Of a DNA stretch of 64,000 bases, positions 45,769 to 54,866 are shown piece after piece. The DNA is from Gammaproteobacteria bacterium RIFCSPHIGHO2_12_FULL_35_23 (GTDB lineage Bacteria; Pseudomonadota; Gammaproteobacteria; UBA12402). Each line of letters opens with the position of its first letter. Within the stretch, counting starts at the first letter, position 1. Location of the stretch: positions 1 through 64,000 of the forward strand of contig MGXT01000003.1 of assembly GCA_001801465.1 (NCBI GenBank). Direction: 5' to 3'. The notes under the pieces are model-generated. The model worked only from the letters and a program-made list of their open reading frames with translations, did not search any database and had not been told where the DNA came from. The position numbers and the translations under genes are program-made.

Positions 45769-45804
45769 CTTCCTTTCCTATTTAAATAGTTTAAATAGTC
45801 ATAT

Positions 45805-45915
45805 GGTGGCTGATTGGTCCCCGCGCAGTACTAGATTGCAAACCCCGTCAGATCCGGAAGGAAGCAGCGGTAGTAATTGAGGTAGGTGCGTTGGTCAGGC
45901 TGATTGGCTACCACC
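45805..45915 (+). ncRNA. ffs: Signal recognition particle RNA (4.5S, small bacterial type)
   Basis: About 111 nt that starts GGTGG and ends CCACC. The apical domain carries the invariant loop region GTCAGATCCGGAAGGAAGCAGC, matching the Ffh-binding symmetric and asymmetric loops and GGAA tetraloop. It guides nascent membrane proteins with Ffh and FtsY. Location beside dnaX is common in bacteria. Confidence 0.95.
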
Positions 45916-45987
45916 TAATAAGAATAAATTGATTAATTTTAAAGTTTATCTATGATAATTTACAGCTAGCTAGTTTTTGGACTCTTT

Positions 45988-46290
45988 ATGACGGATATCT
46001 GTTCATTCAATTTAACTAAGCAGTCTATGTTAACTCGTAATCAATCCATCTTTGCTTCTGCTATTGACGATGAATTAGTAATGATGGATGGTGATCAGGG
46101 CCTGTATTTTGGCTTGAATTCTGTTGCTAGAAAAATTTGGGAGATCTTAGAAAAGCCGACAAGCTATGCTGAGTTGTTATCACTATTAACTTCGTTTTAT
46201 GAAGTAAAGTTTGAGCAATGTCAAAAAGAGTTAGAGCCTTTTTTGTTGAAAATGATTAAACATAAATTAATTCTAGTCTTCCATGAGTAG
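45988..46290 (+). CDS. Lasso-peptide RRE protein, PqqD-like (B1)
   Basis: 100 residues with the PqqD fold pattern: MMDGDQGLYFGLNSVARKIWEILEKPTSYAELLSLL, then a helical tail with PFLLKMIKHKLIL. As a stand-alone RiPP recognition element it would bind the leader of a precursor and deliver it to the B2 peptidase. Its end overlaps the B2 start by 8 bp, so they are coupled. No precursor is seen in the 70 bp upstream. Confidence 0.87.
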   Translation: MTDICSFNLTKQSMLTRNQSIFASAIDDELVMMDGDQGLYFGLNSVARKIWEILEKPTSYAELLSLLTSFYEVKFEQCQKELEPFLLKMIKHKLILVFHE

Positions 46291-46729
46291 TCAAATTTTT
46301 AGTCGCTTTTATTCTAAACGAGCATTATTAAGTTATGCGCTTGAAAGTTTATTAATTTTGACGCTATGTAAAATTATTGTGATTTGCATACCTTTCAAAT
46401 ATTGGTCAGCAAAATGTGGGAAATTTCAGTGTGAAACATTAAGAGATAATGTACTAGCTTATCAGCAAACAATTGTCAATATCCAGCGTTCAGTAAAATG
46501 GGGAGCCAGACATGTTCCTTGGTCTAGCAAATGCCTAGATCGAGCGCTCACAGTGCAGTGGATGCTGGCAAGAAGAAAGTTATCTTCTACAATTTATTTT
46601 GGAATGACGAAAAATAATACTAAAGAATGGCTAGCTCATGCTTGGGTGCGCTGTGGTGATCAATGGATGATTGGTTATCAGCCTAAAGCTAATTATACCA
46701 TAGTAGGAACCTACGCATTAATTTTTTGA
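46283..46729 (+). CDS. Lasso-peptide leader peptidase, transglutaminase-fold (B2)
   Basis: 148 residues. The C-terminal domain shows WSSKCLDRALTVQWML (catalytic Cys) and LAHAWVRCGDQWMIG (catalytic His with following Asp), matching the McjB-type protease domain. An N-terminal hydrophobic stretch (ALESLLILTLCKIIVICIPF) may anchor it. It would cleave the leader of the precursor to free the core's N-terminus. Its last 19 bases overlap the convergent kinase gene. Confidence 0.87.
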   Translation: MSSQIFSRFYSKRALLSYALESLLILTLCKIIVICIPFKYWSAKCGKFQCETLRDNVLAYQQTIVNIQRSVKWGARHVPWSSKCLDRALTVQWMLARRKLSSTIYFGMTKNNTKEWLAHAWVRCGDQWMIGYQPKANYTIVGTYALIF

Positions 46730-47571
46730 TTTAGTTGAATGCGAGGAGAGCACTGAAAAGTAATTTTATCTGCGAGCCGCATGAGTTGTTTAAGATAATG
46801 GGCGGTGAGTTGCATTTTTTCAAGAAACTGATAGCGATAGCTATGTTCTTTTAAGTAGCCTAGCTTTTTTAAACCTTGTATCACTTTAATTTCTTGATAA
46901 GAAGGATGAATTTCAACTATTTCTGTGAGTGGTAACGGTGTTTGCCAAAATTTTTCAACAATAGGTAGGCTAAATTTTTCCTGTTGAGGTCGAACATGAT
47001 TTAAATGCCTAGTAGAAATACCGAGTAAATCAGCGCTTGCTTGCCATAATTTAATTTGTGGGTAGCTAGGAATAACAATCGGTTGGCCCAAATCATTAAA
47101 AGTTACTGCGCAAACATCATCGGCTAAAATTTTAGCGCCTTGTTGATGATACCAAGCAGCGGTCGTAGACTTTCCTGCACCTTGGTTGCCAACAATAATT
47201 TTACAAGTAGTCTCATCAGTGGTGATGGCGTTACCATGTAAAACGATATAACCACGCTGTTGTAAAAGACAGCCAAAACATGAGCCTAGAATAAATAAAC
47301 GTAATTCTTCATCACTCACATGATTTTCTCGCTGATAAAAAATCCTGTTACCGTCTTTAATTGAAAATCGGCCGATCTTTTTAATTTCAAAACTCAATTC
47401 ATTAGTAAAATTAGTGATAAGTCCATTGGCATTAATCTCGATAGGAGAGAAAGAGTTTTTAATGATTACTGCAGAATTTTCACTAGCGTTGTTGGGTAAA
47501 AATTCAGGAATTTTTAAGTCTGATTCAATTGAAAGTCCAAATGCTTTGCTGTAATACATCATAATGCACAA
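46711..47571 (-). CDS. HPr-kinase-like kinase of lasso-type loci
   Basis: 286 residues. The P-loop is VGNQGAGKSTTAAWYHQQG, followed by ILADDVCAV and the PSYPQIKLW segment, typical of HprK-like kinases in paeninodin-type lasso clusters. Those kinases phosphorylate a C-terminal Ser of the precursor. Phosphotransferase-system HprK itself would have a longer N-terminal domain. It follows the synthetase gene on the same strand with a 71-bp gap. Confidence 0.82.
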   Translation of the reverse strand: MCIMMYYSKAFGLSIESDLKIPEFLPNNASENSAVIIKNSFSPIEINANGLITNFTNELSFEIKKIGRFSIKDGNRIFYQRENHVSDEELRLFILGSCFGCLLQQRGYIVLHGNAITTDETTCKIIVGNQGAGKSTTAAWYHQQGAKILADDVCAVTFNDLGQPIVIPSYPQIKLWQASADLLGISTRHLNHVRPQQEKFSLPIVEKFWQTPLPLTEIVEIHPSYQEIKVIQGLKKLGYLKEHSYRYQFLEKMQLTAHYLKQLMRLADKITFQCSPRIQLNQKINA

Positions 47572-47642
47572 GGAAGTATTTTAAGATAATTGATAATACT
47601 TAGCAGCATAGAGGAGCTTGTTAAAAATGTCAAATAGGCAGG

Positions 47643-49460
47643 TTAAATTGATTGTTGTAAATAATTACAATAAAAACCTAAACTTAAAAAACGAAATAGA
47701 TTGCAATTGATTTGATAGACAATTTCTTTGCTTGGCTGAGTAATGGATGCATACTTTTCAAAAAGATTGAGTATAGATTCTTTATCATAAAACTTATAGA
47801 GTAAATTACCAACTTCAGAATCACTGATTGCTAAAATATCGTTGCGCCATTTAGAATAATAGTGATTGTATTGTAAATACCAATCAGGTACTTGTTCTCC
47901 TCGATAAGGATTAAGGCGAATAGCCTCAGGAACAAGCCCTGCTAAACCCTCTCGGACTAATAAGCGTTTTTGTAATAATTGATTGCCTTGATAAAAAACC
48001 CATTGAGGTATACTGTGGCAAAATTCAACCAACTTTACATCGCTGGTAGGATCCATGCTTTCTACACCGTGCCAAAGTAATAAAGGTCTTATACTAGAAA
48101 TTCTTGCGGCGGTAAGTTTTTTACTAAGCATTCGATAGTGTTTATTAATATTAATTCCTTGATTTCGTAATATTTTTTTAGCATGAGGGCTTTTTAAAAA
48201 ATTCTTTTGATGATGAAGAAAATAATAGGCATATAAATTTTCAGGGGTTCGCCACAATTTTGTACCAAAATAACAGGCTTTCATTAAACCCCAGACAGAC
48301 TGCCCAGACCAAGAAAGCGTGCTGTTGCCATGTTGACCGGTCAACATAATTCGACAGTTGTTTTGTAAGGCATAGTTGAGACTAGCAACAATCCATTCAA
48401 AATTCTTAATATTACGATAGGGTTGGTCAATTAAAGGATAATAAGTACTTAAAGTTGCAAAAATATCAAGTGTAGGGTTAGTTTGATAAGCAAAGTGGGA
48501 AATGTTAGGAAACATTTTTAAAATCGTTTCTACACGGGACAGTTCATTATAATGCCAATTTGCGCGATAACTTGTTTCATTAAGACTATGGGGTATTGCG
48601 GTAAAACCATATAATGGCTTATTAGTTTTAGTTAATAATTTGGCAGCCATACTAGCAACAGAAGAAGAATCAAGGCCACCACTAATTTGGGCGGCAATCG
48701 GATAGTCACTGCGTAGAAATTGCTTAACAGACGTCGTAAATATTTCTTTAAAGGCATGATAATAATCGGTACGTTTTTTATAAGATAAATAAGCAAAATT
48801 GGTTTGTAATTGCCAGTAGCATTTCTTTGATAAAGATTGGTAGGTAACTAGTAATTGATGAGCTGGCAATATCTTATTAATCTCTTGATAACAAGTTGTT
48901 TCACTAGGAATGGAATCTAAAGCAAAATAAGCCATCATTTCTGTATTGAAAGTAAGCTTAGAGCAAGTAATACGGAAAGGAGCTACTGTATTTGCAAAGA
49001 TAAAATATTTACCTGGCTGATAAGTATAAAAGCAAGTACGAGTATTAAAATGATCAACAGCTAAAAACAATTCTTTTAGTAAAGGATTCCAAATAGCAAA
49101 GGCAAAATCACCTGTTAAATGATGAGTACAATTTTGCCCCCATTTTAAATAAGCCAATAGAATTAATTGGCAGTCTGCAAGTTGGTTGCTGACTCCTAAT
49201 TTTTGAGTTAATTCTTCACGGTAAGTTAAATAACAATCAGCGATAATAATACAATTTGAAGGGAGGTGTTCATAAGGCATTAATCCATGTGCAGCGTCTG
49301 ATGAAATAAAACGCTGGCTACAGGTTAAACCTAGATTATCTTTAATAAGACAAGCTTGATGATCAGCTTGCCAATGCGGGCTTTGAAAAATACAACGAGA
49401 AAGCAGATCAGAGTTGATAGCAAGACCATCTAGGCGTAAAATACCAAAAAATCCGTTCAT
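47643..49460 (-). CDS. Lasso-peptide macrolactam synthetase (asparagine synthetase B-like, C)
   Basis: About 605 residues from the ATG at 49460 (MNGFFGILRLDG), the family start; an 11-codon extension to 49493 is unlikely. The N-terminal glutaminase-like domain lacks the Cys2 nucleophile (Asn at position 2), as in lasso cyclases. The synthetase part has AAQISGGLDSSSVASMAA (PPi loop) and MLTGQHGNSTLSWSG, the lasso-type pattern. It would adenylate an Asp/Glu side chain of the core and close the ring. It is transcribed divergently from the exporter. Confidence 0.87.
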   Translation of the reverse strand: MNGFFGILRLDGLAINSDLLSRCIFQSPHWQADHQACLIKDNLGLTCSQRFISSDAAHGLMPYEHLPSNCIIIADCYLTYREELTQKLGVSNQLADCQLILLAYLKWGQNCTHHLTGDFAFAIWNPLLKELFLAVDHFNTRTCFYTYQPGKYFIFANTVAPFRITCSKLTFNTEMMAYFALDSIPSETTCYQEINKILPAHQLLVTYQSLSKKCYWQLQTNFAYLSYKKRTDYYHAFKEIFTTSVKQFLRSDYPIAAQISGGLDSSSVASMAAKLLTKTNKPLYGFTAIPHSLNETSYRANWHYNELSRVETILKMFPNISHFAYQTNPTLDIFATLSTYYPLIDQPYRNIKNFEWIVASLNYALQNNCRIMLTGQHGNSTLSWSGQSVWGLMKACYFGTKLWRTPENLYAYYFLHHQKNFLKSPHAKKILRNQGININKHYRMLSKKLTAARISSIRPLLLWHGVESMDPTSDVKLVEFCHSIPQWVFYQGNQLLQKRLLVREGLAGLVPEAIRLNPYRGEQVPDWYLQYNHYYSKWRNDILAISDSEVGNLLYKFYDKESILNLFEKYASITQPSKEIVYQINCNLFRFLSLGFYCNYLQQSI

Positions 49461-49493
49461 TTTATTGCCAAGGTAGAGATAATGGTGAATCAA

Positions 49494-49619
49494 TAATTGG
49501 ATTCATTTTACCTTAAATATGCATAGCCTAAAAAGGAATTTATATGGAAAATTTGACAGCAGTTCGTTGTCTTTTATGGGTCTTTAGTTTTTTTCTAGAG
49601 ACTAAAGGAAAGTAGTCAA
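49494..49619. promoter_or_regulatory. Divergent control region of the lasso-type locus
   Basis: This 126-bp interval separates the leftward synthetase-kinase unit from the rightward exporter-nucleotidyltransferase unit and should contain both promoters. It is also the most likely place for a precursor gene, yet only two tiny frames are present: 49520-49588 (22 codons) and 49544-49615 (23 codons). Confidence 0.4.
49544..49615 (+). CDS. 23-codon ORF upstream of the ABC exporter
   Basis: ATG with AAAGGAA seven bases upstream. Peptide: MENLTAVRCLLWVFSFFLET, then KGK. It is hydrophobic, contains one Cys, and has no Asp/Glu at ring positions 7-9 after a Gly/Ala/Ser/Cys in the way lasso cores need. 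It could be a leader peptide for translation of the exporter, a decayed precursor, or chance. Confidence 0.3.
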   Translation: MENLTAVRCLLWVFSFFLETKGK

Positions 49620-51392
49620 ATGACTCAGTTCAATCAGTTTTGGCTTTATTGTAAATCTTTATTTCAATATTCACCGTGGATTTTTACTACAGGATGTCTA
49701 TTAACTTTCATCAATACCTTGCTAACAGGGGTAGGGATGTTATTGTTGATTCCCTTATTACATTATGCAGGATGGTTAAATCAAAATCGTGACAATAATG
49801 ATTTTTTAACAAGTCTATTAAATTCATTACCGGGTTTTCATGGTAAAATTCCCTTATTAACTGTACTGTTAGTTTTTTTGGCAGTTATTTTTTTTATAGC
49901 TTTAATAGATTATTGGCAAAACAAATTTCAAGTTTCAATATTGCAGAACTATCTTTATGAATTAAGAAATAAATTCAGTTACTTATTAGCAAGAGCCAAA
50001 TGGCCATTTCTATTAAATGAAAAGCTGCAGCATTATGAGCATATGGTGGGAGTTGGATTGCAGCAAGTTGCGGCATTAAATAACTTTTTTATCTTATTAA
50101 TTAGTGAGTCAATTATTGCTATTCTTTATATAAGCTTTTCATTTTTGGTTTCGGCAAAATTTTCATTGCTAACCTTGGCAGTTTTAGTGCTAATGGCATT
50201 TTTCTTTATTAAAAATCAAGCCAGATTAACTGGGCAAAAAACTTTTTATGTCAATAGGTCTCTACAAACGGAATTAGCCAATTGTTTAGAAGGAATTAAA
50301 CTGGCAAAGGTTTATAATTTGGTGTTTGGCTTTGAGAAAAGATTTCAAAAATTAAACAATCGCTTAAGGCAACACATGAGCGATTTTTTTAGTAATCAAA
50401 GACAAATAAAATTATTTTATCGAATTAGTACAGCTATTCTTTTTGTCATTGTCTTTTATTTTGCAACAACATATTTGCAGGTTAGTCTTCTATCCATGCT
50501 AGGATTATTGATTATTTATTCTCGATTAGTGCCTAGAATATTATCGCTGCAGCAAAACTGTAGCCGGATTAGTAATTTATTACCAGTTTTCAATGAAATG
50601 CAAGTAATGCTCTGTGATTTACAAAAACAACAAGACGTAGAGTTTAATATTACAAAAAACTCTATATCTTTAAAAAATTCTATTCAATTTAAACAGGTAG
50701 TCTTTAGCTATCAGGCACAAATTAGTATGTATTATGATTTTACTATTCCTGCACAAGTAACTAGCGCAATTATTGGTGAATCAGGGGCTGGAAAATCAAC
50801 GTTAGCTGATTTACTGTTAGGACTGCTTTTGCCTTCAGAAGGCAGTATTTTAATCGATGGTCATGAACTAAGGAGAGAAAATATTGGTTTGTGGCGGAAT
50901 TGTGTGGCTTATGTACCACAAGAAACTTTTTTATTTCATGATACGATTAAAAATAATTTATATTGGGCTAATGAACAGGCGGTCGAAGAAGAGATCTGGC
51001 AATCATTAACGCTTGCTGCAGCTGATGATTTTGTACGAAAATTGCCAAATGGGTTAGATACCATCATAGGGGACCGGGGTATTCATTTGTCTGGGGGAGA
51101 AAGGCAGAGGCTAGGGCTTGCTAGAGCCTTGCTTAGAAAGCCCCAAGTACTTGTATTAGACGAAGCAACCAGTGCTTTGGATCAAGCTAATGAGCAAAAG
51201 CTATTTAATTCATTAAAACAATTACATGGCAAATTAACTATCATTATTATTGCGCACAGGCTTTCAACAATTCAATTAGCAGATCATCTCTTTTTGTTAA
51301 AAGCAGGTAGGGTTGTTGAGCAGGGAGCAAGACAAAGTTTATTGGCAAGCTCTAAACAGGTTGCTGAATTATTTCAGGCCGATTTAATTTAA
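49620..51392 (+). CDS. ABC exporter of lasso-type locus (D)
   Basis: 590 residues: six-helix membrane domain in 1-330, then a nucleotide-binding domain with GESGAGKSTLADLLLG (Walker A), LSGGERQRLGLARALL (signature), VLVLDEATSALDQ (Walker B) and IIIAHRLST (H-loop). Half-transporters of this kind homodimerise and export mature peptides, which also gives self-immunity. It starts a few bases after a short hydrophobic ORF and is followed by the nucleotidyltransferase. Confidence 0.88.
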   Translation: MTQFNQFWLYCKSLFQYSPWIFTTGCLLTFINTLLTGVGMLLLIPLLHYAGWLNQNRDNNDFLTSLLNSLPGFHGKIPLLTVLLVFLAVIFFIALIDYWQNKFQVSILQNYLYELRNKFSYLLARAKWPFLLNEKLQHYEHMVGVGLQQVAALNNFFILLISESIIAILYISFSFLVSAKFSLLTLAVLVLMAFFFIKNQARLTGQKTFYVNRSLQTELANCLEGIKLAKVYNLVFGFEKRFQKLNNRLRQHMSDFFSNQRQIKLFYRISTAILFVIVFYFATTYLQVSLLSMLGLLIIYSRLVPRILSLQQNCSRISNLLPVFNEMQVMLCDLQKQQDVEFNITKNSISLKNSIQFKQVVFSYQAQISMYYDFTIPAQVTSAIIGESGAGKSTLADLLLGLLLPSEGSILIDGHELRRENIGLWRNCVAYVPQETFLFHDTIKNNLYWANEQAVEEEIWQSLTLAAADDFVRKLPNGLDTIIGDRGIHLSGGERQRLGLARALLRKPQVLVLDEATSALDQANEQKLFNSLKQLHGKLTIIIIAHRLSTIQLADHLFLLKAGRVVEQGARQSLLASSKQVAELFQADLI

Positions 51393-51411
51393 GTATACAG
51401 GAAATAAAAGG

Positions 51412-52539
51412 TTGATTAATTATTGGCAAAACACAGATGAGGAACAACTATTAATAGCCTGTTGTCGTAAGGTGGTTGGAAATATTGATGAGGCTCAATT
51501 TAAAGGGTTGGCACAAAAAATTTTTGACGCTAAAAAATTTTTCCAATTGTGTCAAGCTCATGGTTTAACCGTATTAGTTTATAAACAGTTCATTTATCCT
51601 TACAAAAAGATATTGCCAGCGGTTACAGTTGAAATATTTGAATCACAGACAAGAAAAATTATATTATCGCAATTACAGTTAACTAAGGTATTACTGGATA
51701 TTCATCGAACCTTAGTAGCTCAAGGGATTAATTATGTTTCCTTGAAAGGACCAGTTCTCAATCAGCAACTATTTGGCAATGAGCAAACTCGTTATGCTGG
51801 TGATCTTGATATTTTAATAGTTGCTAAAGATTTATTAAAAGCAGATGAGTGCCTAAAAAAAATTGGCTATCGCTCTACTATGCCTAATTGGAGTATAAGG
51901 TTCTATTCAGAGTTTTATAAGCTGTTTGCTCGTAAAGATATTATTTATAGAAAAGAGAATTTTAAGCCAAGACTGGAATTACATTGGAAAACTTGTCCGG
52001 TTGAGATGATTGTTAATTCTCCTTATTTTAATTGGTCTACCCATACTTCTTTTTGTTTGATTAATAATGAAGCTCTACCTGTATTGTCAAATTATTATAA
52101 TTGTCTATATTTATGTTTACATGCAGCTAAACATCATTGGTCACAATTAAAGTGGTTAATTGACATTGAGCTATTTATACAAACTCAGCAACTTGATTGG
52201 AATCAACTATTGGCATTAGCCAAGCAACACGCATTGGAAAATGTAGTAGAAGAGGCTAGAATGCTATTAGCAGTTTATTTAAAAGATAAGCCTAGCGGTG
52301 AATTGCTTCTTAGGAAAACGGTAAAACAAAAAAATCTTTTTGCAAGAATGTATTGGGCAAACAAAGCTAAACCCGGCCTTAAACAAAAATTGCTGCTTTT
52401 TTATTACAAAAACAAGCTTTATTCAAACTGGAAACAAAAAATTAATAATGATGTATTTATTTTTCAAGAAGCGATTTTTAATAAAATAATTAAAGGTTGT
52501 GATTATCTAAAACAGGTATTGAATCGAGGGATTAAGTAA
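51412..52539 (+). CDS. Nucleotidyltransferase-family protein of lasso-type locus
   Basis: 375 residues starting at TTG. RYAGDLDILIVAKDLLKADECL is the acidic DxD site of PF14907-type nucleotidyltransferases, with Gly-Asp before it and AKHHWSQLKWLIDIELFI in the C-terminal part, both family hallmarks. Such genes accompany the HprK-like kinase in paeninodin-like lasso clusters, where their chemical role is unsettled. It is transcribed with the exporter, with a 19-bp gap. Confidence 0.8.
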   Translation: MINYWQNTDEEQLLIACCRKVVGNIDEAQFKGLAQKIFDAKKFFQLCQAHGLTVLVYKQFIYPYKKILPAVTVEIFESQTRKIILSQLQLTKVLLDIHRTLVAQGINYVSLKGPVLNQQLFGNEQTRYAGDLDILIVAKDLLKADECLKKIGYRSTMPNWSIRFYSEFYKLFARKDIIYRKENFKPRLELHWKTCPVEMIVNSPYFNWSTHTSFCLINNEALPVLSNYYNCLYLCLHAAKHHWSQLKWLIDIELFIQTQQLDWNQLLALAKQHALENVVEEARMLLAVYLKDKPSGELLLRKTVKQKNLFARMYWANKAKPGLKQKLLLFYYKNKLYSNWKQKINNDVFIFQEAIFNKIIKGCDYLKQVLNRGIK

Positions 52540-53713
52540 TAATTCTTTGGGGAATAGTTAGTTTTAATAGATAAGCAATAGTTGAGAAAAAAGCTAAAAA
52601 AATTGCTAAGGATAATGAGGTGCCATTATAAACTCCACTAATCAGTGCACTACTTAACATGGCAAAACCACTCATCAGAGTTGAGAAAACAGCAATTCTG
52701 GCGCCCATGGGCTCATTACTAGTTTCAATAGATATACGATTTAGAATGGGAAAATATAAACCTGATCCCCAAGCAAGTAACATCATAGGTATAATAAGAC
52801 TGATTAAGGTATTAGTAAAAAACCAGGTAGTTACTAAAGCCAGTAACCCACTGTAAAAAGTAATATTAATACCAAAAGAAGCAAGTTTGTAGCTTTTAAT
52901 TTTTTTCATTAGGGGTTTAATAGTTTGAGTTCCAACTATGAAGCAGCCAAAGATTAGCGCTTGTAATATACCAAAGGTTAAAGGGCTATAGTGAAATTGA
53001 GTCATCACTAAAAATGGGCCAGCTGCTATCCAGGCAATAATTGCACCTAGTAAAAAGCAAGAACTTAATACAGATTTCATATAATTTGCATTAGATAAAA
53101 TCCGCCCATACTCTTTTAGTATACGTGATAGCTGGATAGCATTTTTACCATAAGAATTTGTTTCTGGCATTTTAAAGTAAAGGCCTATTATGATAAGCCC
53201 AGCCATAATACTTAGTAATCCAAATATCCAGCGCCAGCCAGTATAAGGTAATAGCAGTGCACCAAATAGAGGGCCTAAAGAAGGGGCTATTAAAGTTAAA
53301 CTATTCATCCAGGCTAAGGTGTGAATAGCTGTTTCATGATCATAGAGCTCGTATATAGTTGCATAGCCAGCAACAATCATGGAGGGAATAGTTGCGCCTT
53401 GAATATAACGAAAGAGCAATAAAGTATTAATGCTGGAAGTGAGTGCACAAACCAGGGTGGCAATAATAAAGATAATACCTCCTGTTAATAAAACAATGCG
53501 TCTGCCAAATCGATCTGCAATAGGACCTAAAATAATTTGCATAGAGGCAGATCCTAAAAACCAAGTAGTTAATGTTAATTGTATTAGATGTTGTGAGCTT
53601 GCTAAATCGTGAGTAATATTGGGCAAAGCTGGAAGATAGGCATCATTCGATAAATAGGTAATAGCTTCATAAGCAGCCAGTAGAACAGGAAATAAAATAA
53701 CATTAATTTTCAT
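52532..53713 (-). CDS. Bcr/CflA-type MFS multidrug transporter
   Basis: 393 residues. Family features are ITYLSNDAYLPALPNITHDL at helix 1, LGPIADRFGRRIVLLTGG (motif A), and GATIPSMIVAGYATIYELYDHE in helix 4-5. Twelve helices. It overlaps the 3' end of the convergent nucleotidyltransferase by 8 bp. Whether it serves the lasso locus is unclear; it might be an unrelated drug exporter. Confidence 0.87.
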   Translation of the reverse strand: MKINVILFPVLLAAYEAITYLSNDAYLPALPNITHDLASSQHLIQLTLTTWFLGSASMQIILGPIADRFGRRIVLLTGGIIFIIATLVCALTSSINTLLLFRYIQGATIPSMIVAGYATIYELYDHETAIHTLAWMNSLTLIAPSLGPLFGALLLPYTGWRWIFGLLSIMAGLIIIGLYFKMPETNSYGKNAIQLSRILKEYGRILSNANYMKSVLSSCFLLGAIIAWIAAGPFLVMTQFHYSPLTFGILQALIFGCFIVGTQTIKPLMKKIKSYKLASFGINITFYSGLLALVTTWFFTNTLISLIIPMMLLAWGSGLYFPILNRISIETSNEPMGARIAVFSTLMSGFAMLSSALISGVYNGTSLSLAIFLAFFSTIAYLLKLTIPQRIIT

Positions 53714-53855
53714 TTCAGTATCTCGTATTGAGTGAACATCCTGCTAGATAATAGATTAATTATTAATATTTTAATTCTAATTCTATTTTACCTGAATATC
53801 GATAAAAGAGAATTAGTTTGCTGTTTTAAACAGAGGATAACAGATTGAGGGCAGC

Positions 53856-54854
53856 TTAAAGTGAATAAGGTATTAATTTAATTAGATGTGGAATTAATGA
53901 TTTTAAATAAATTAAATTTCTTATTCCTGGTTGTACTTGTTCTATGGCAAGAGTCATTTTATCTGTCGACTGTTGTTTCGCTAAACAGCGGCTAATATTA
54001 TAAATAATCCAGTTTAACCAGTTACCGAGTATGCCATAAAAAATTGCCTGCAAATTGGTTTCCAGATAACCACCAGCGCGTTGATAAGTTCGTAACATAC
54101 TTAAGAAAATTTCTTCATTTAATTGGTTAGTAATTCTACTCCAATCTAAAGACATGCTAATAAGTTCTAAGGTAGGATTTGTTTTACAAGTAAACTCCCA
54201 ATCAATAATAATTGGGTTAGAGTTTTCCCAAACCACGTTAGATTGATTTAAATCAGCATGACTTAAAATAGTGTTTCTTTTTAGGTAGGGAATAATATCT
54301 ATATATTGATCATTTGTTTCTAAAAGAAAGCTTTTGTGTTTTTTTAAATCATCAGCGAAGGGAAGATTTAAAACTGAAGATTGGTTAATTAAAGCGAGTA
54401 TTTCATAATTCTCATGAATATCATAAGCGGCATTAGAGAGAGTCGATAACTGTAAGTTAATGGCGTGTATTTTCGCTAAGATTTTAGCAATCTTTGTTGT
54501 TTGCTCAAGCGAGGCAGTATTTTTTTCTAAAGGTTTGGCATTAAGCCATGGATAAACAATATAAGATTCATTTTCTATATCAATAATATAATTATTATTA
54601 ACTGCTATGGCAGCAATAGTGGGAATACCGGCTTGTAAAAATAAATTAGCAATTTTTTCTGTGAGCTCATAAGAACCATGATTATTAATTATTGAATGAG
54701 TGTTTTTTGCAAGTTGTTTAATAGCAAAAGTACCTTGTGAAGTATGGACCTGCCACATATTATGCAGTAGGCCGCCAAATATTTCAGTAGGTAAGGATAG
54801 AGATTGGCCTAAACCTAATATTTTGCATAACCTATTAATATGAGTTAGTTTCAT
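53856..54854 (-). CDS. Aminoglycoside-phosphotransferase-like kinase
   Basis: 332 residues. Kinase-like pattern with GTFAIKQL (ATP-binding Lys), YPWLNAKPLEKN hinge, and the Brenner motif SHADLNQSNVVWENSNPIIIDWEF with catalytic Asp and metal Asp. The family phosphorylates aminoglycosides, choline, homoserine, 5-methylthioribose and others. The substrate cannot be deduced. It is transcribed after a GNAT gene with a 12-bp gap. Confidence 0.85.
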   Translation of the reverse strand: MKLTHINRLCKILGLGQSLSLPTEIFGGLLHNMWQVHTSQGTFAIKQLAKNTHSIINNHGSYELTEKIANLFLQAGIPTIAAIAVNNNYIIDIENESYIVYPWLNAKPLEKNTASLEQTTKIAKILAKIHAINLQLSTLSNAAYDIHENYEILALINQSSVLNLPFADDLKKHKSFLLETNDQYIDIIPYLKRNTILSHADLNQSNVVWENSNPIIIDWEFTCKTNPTLELISMSLDWSRITNQLNEEIFLSMLRTYQRAGGYLETNLQAIFYGILGNWLNWIIYNISRCLAKQQSTDKMTLAIEQVQPGIRNLIYLKSLIPHLIKLIPYSL

Positions 54855-54866
54855 TTTGATAACTGC

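Noticed and set aside
47572-47642. 16-codon minus-strand frame between synthetase and kinase (MLLSIINYLKILPCAL)
   Set aside because: Hydrophobic throughout, no acidic residue to close a ring and no Shine-Dalgarno; treated as chance.
49461-49643. Minus-strand 14-codon frame (MNPIIDSPLSLPWQ) just upstream of the cyclase as lasso precursor
   Set aside because: Too short for leader plus core, no suitable Gly/Ala/Ser/Cys start with acidic residue at 7-9; it also overlaps the likely ribosome site region of the cyclase.
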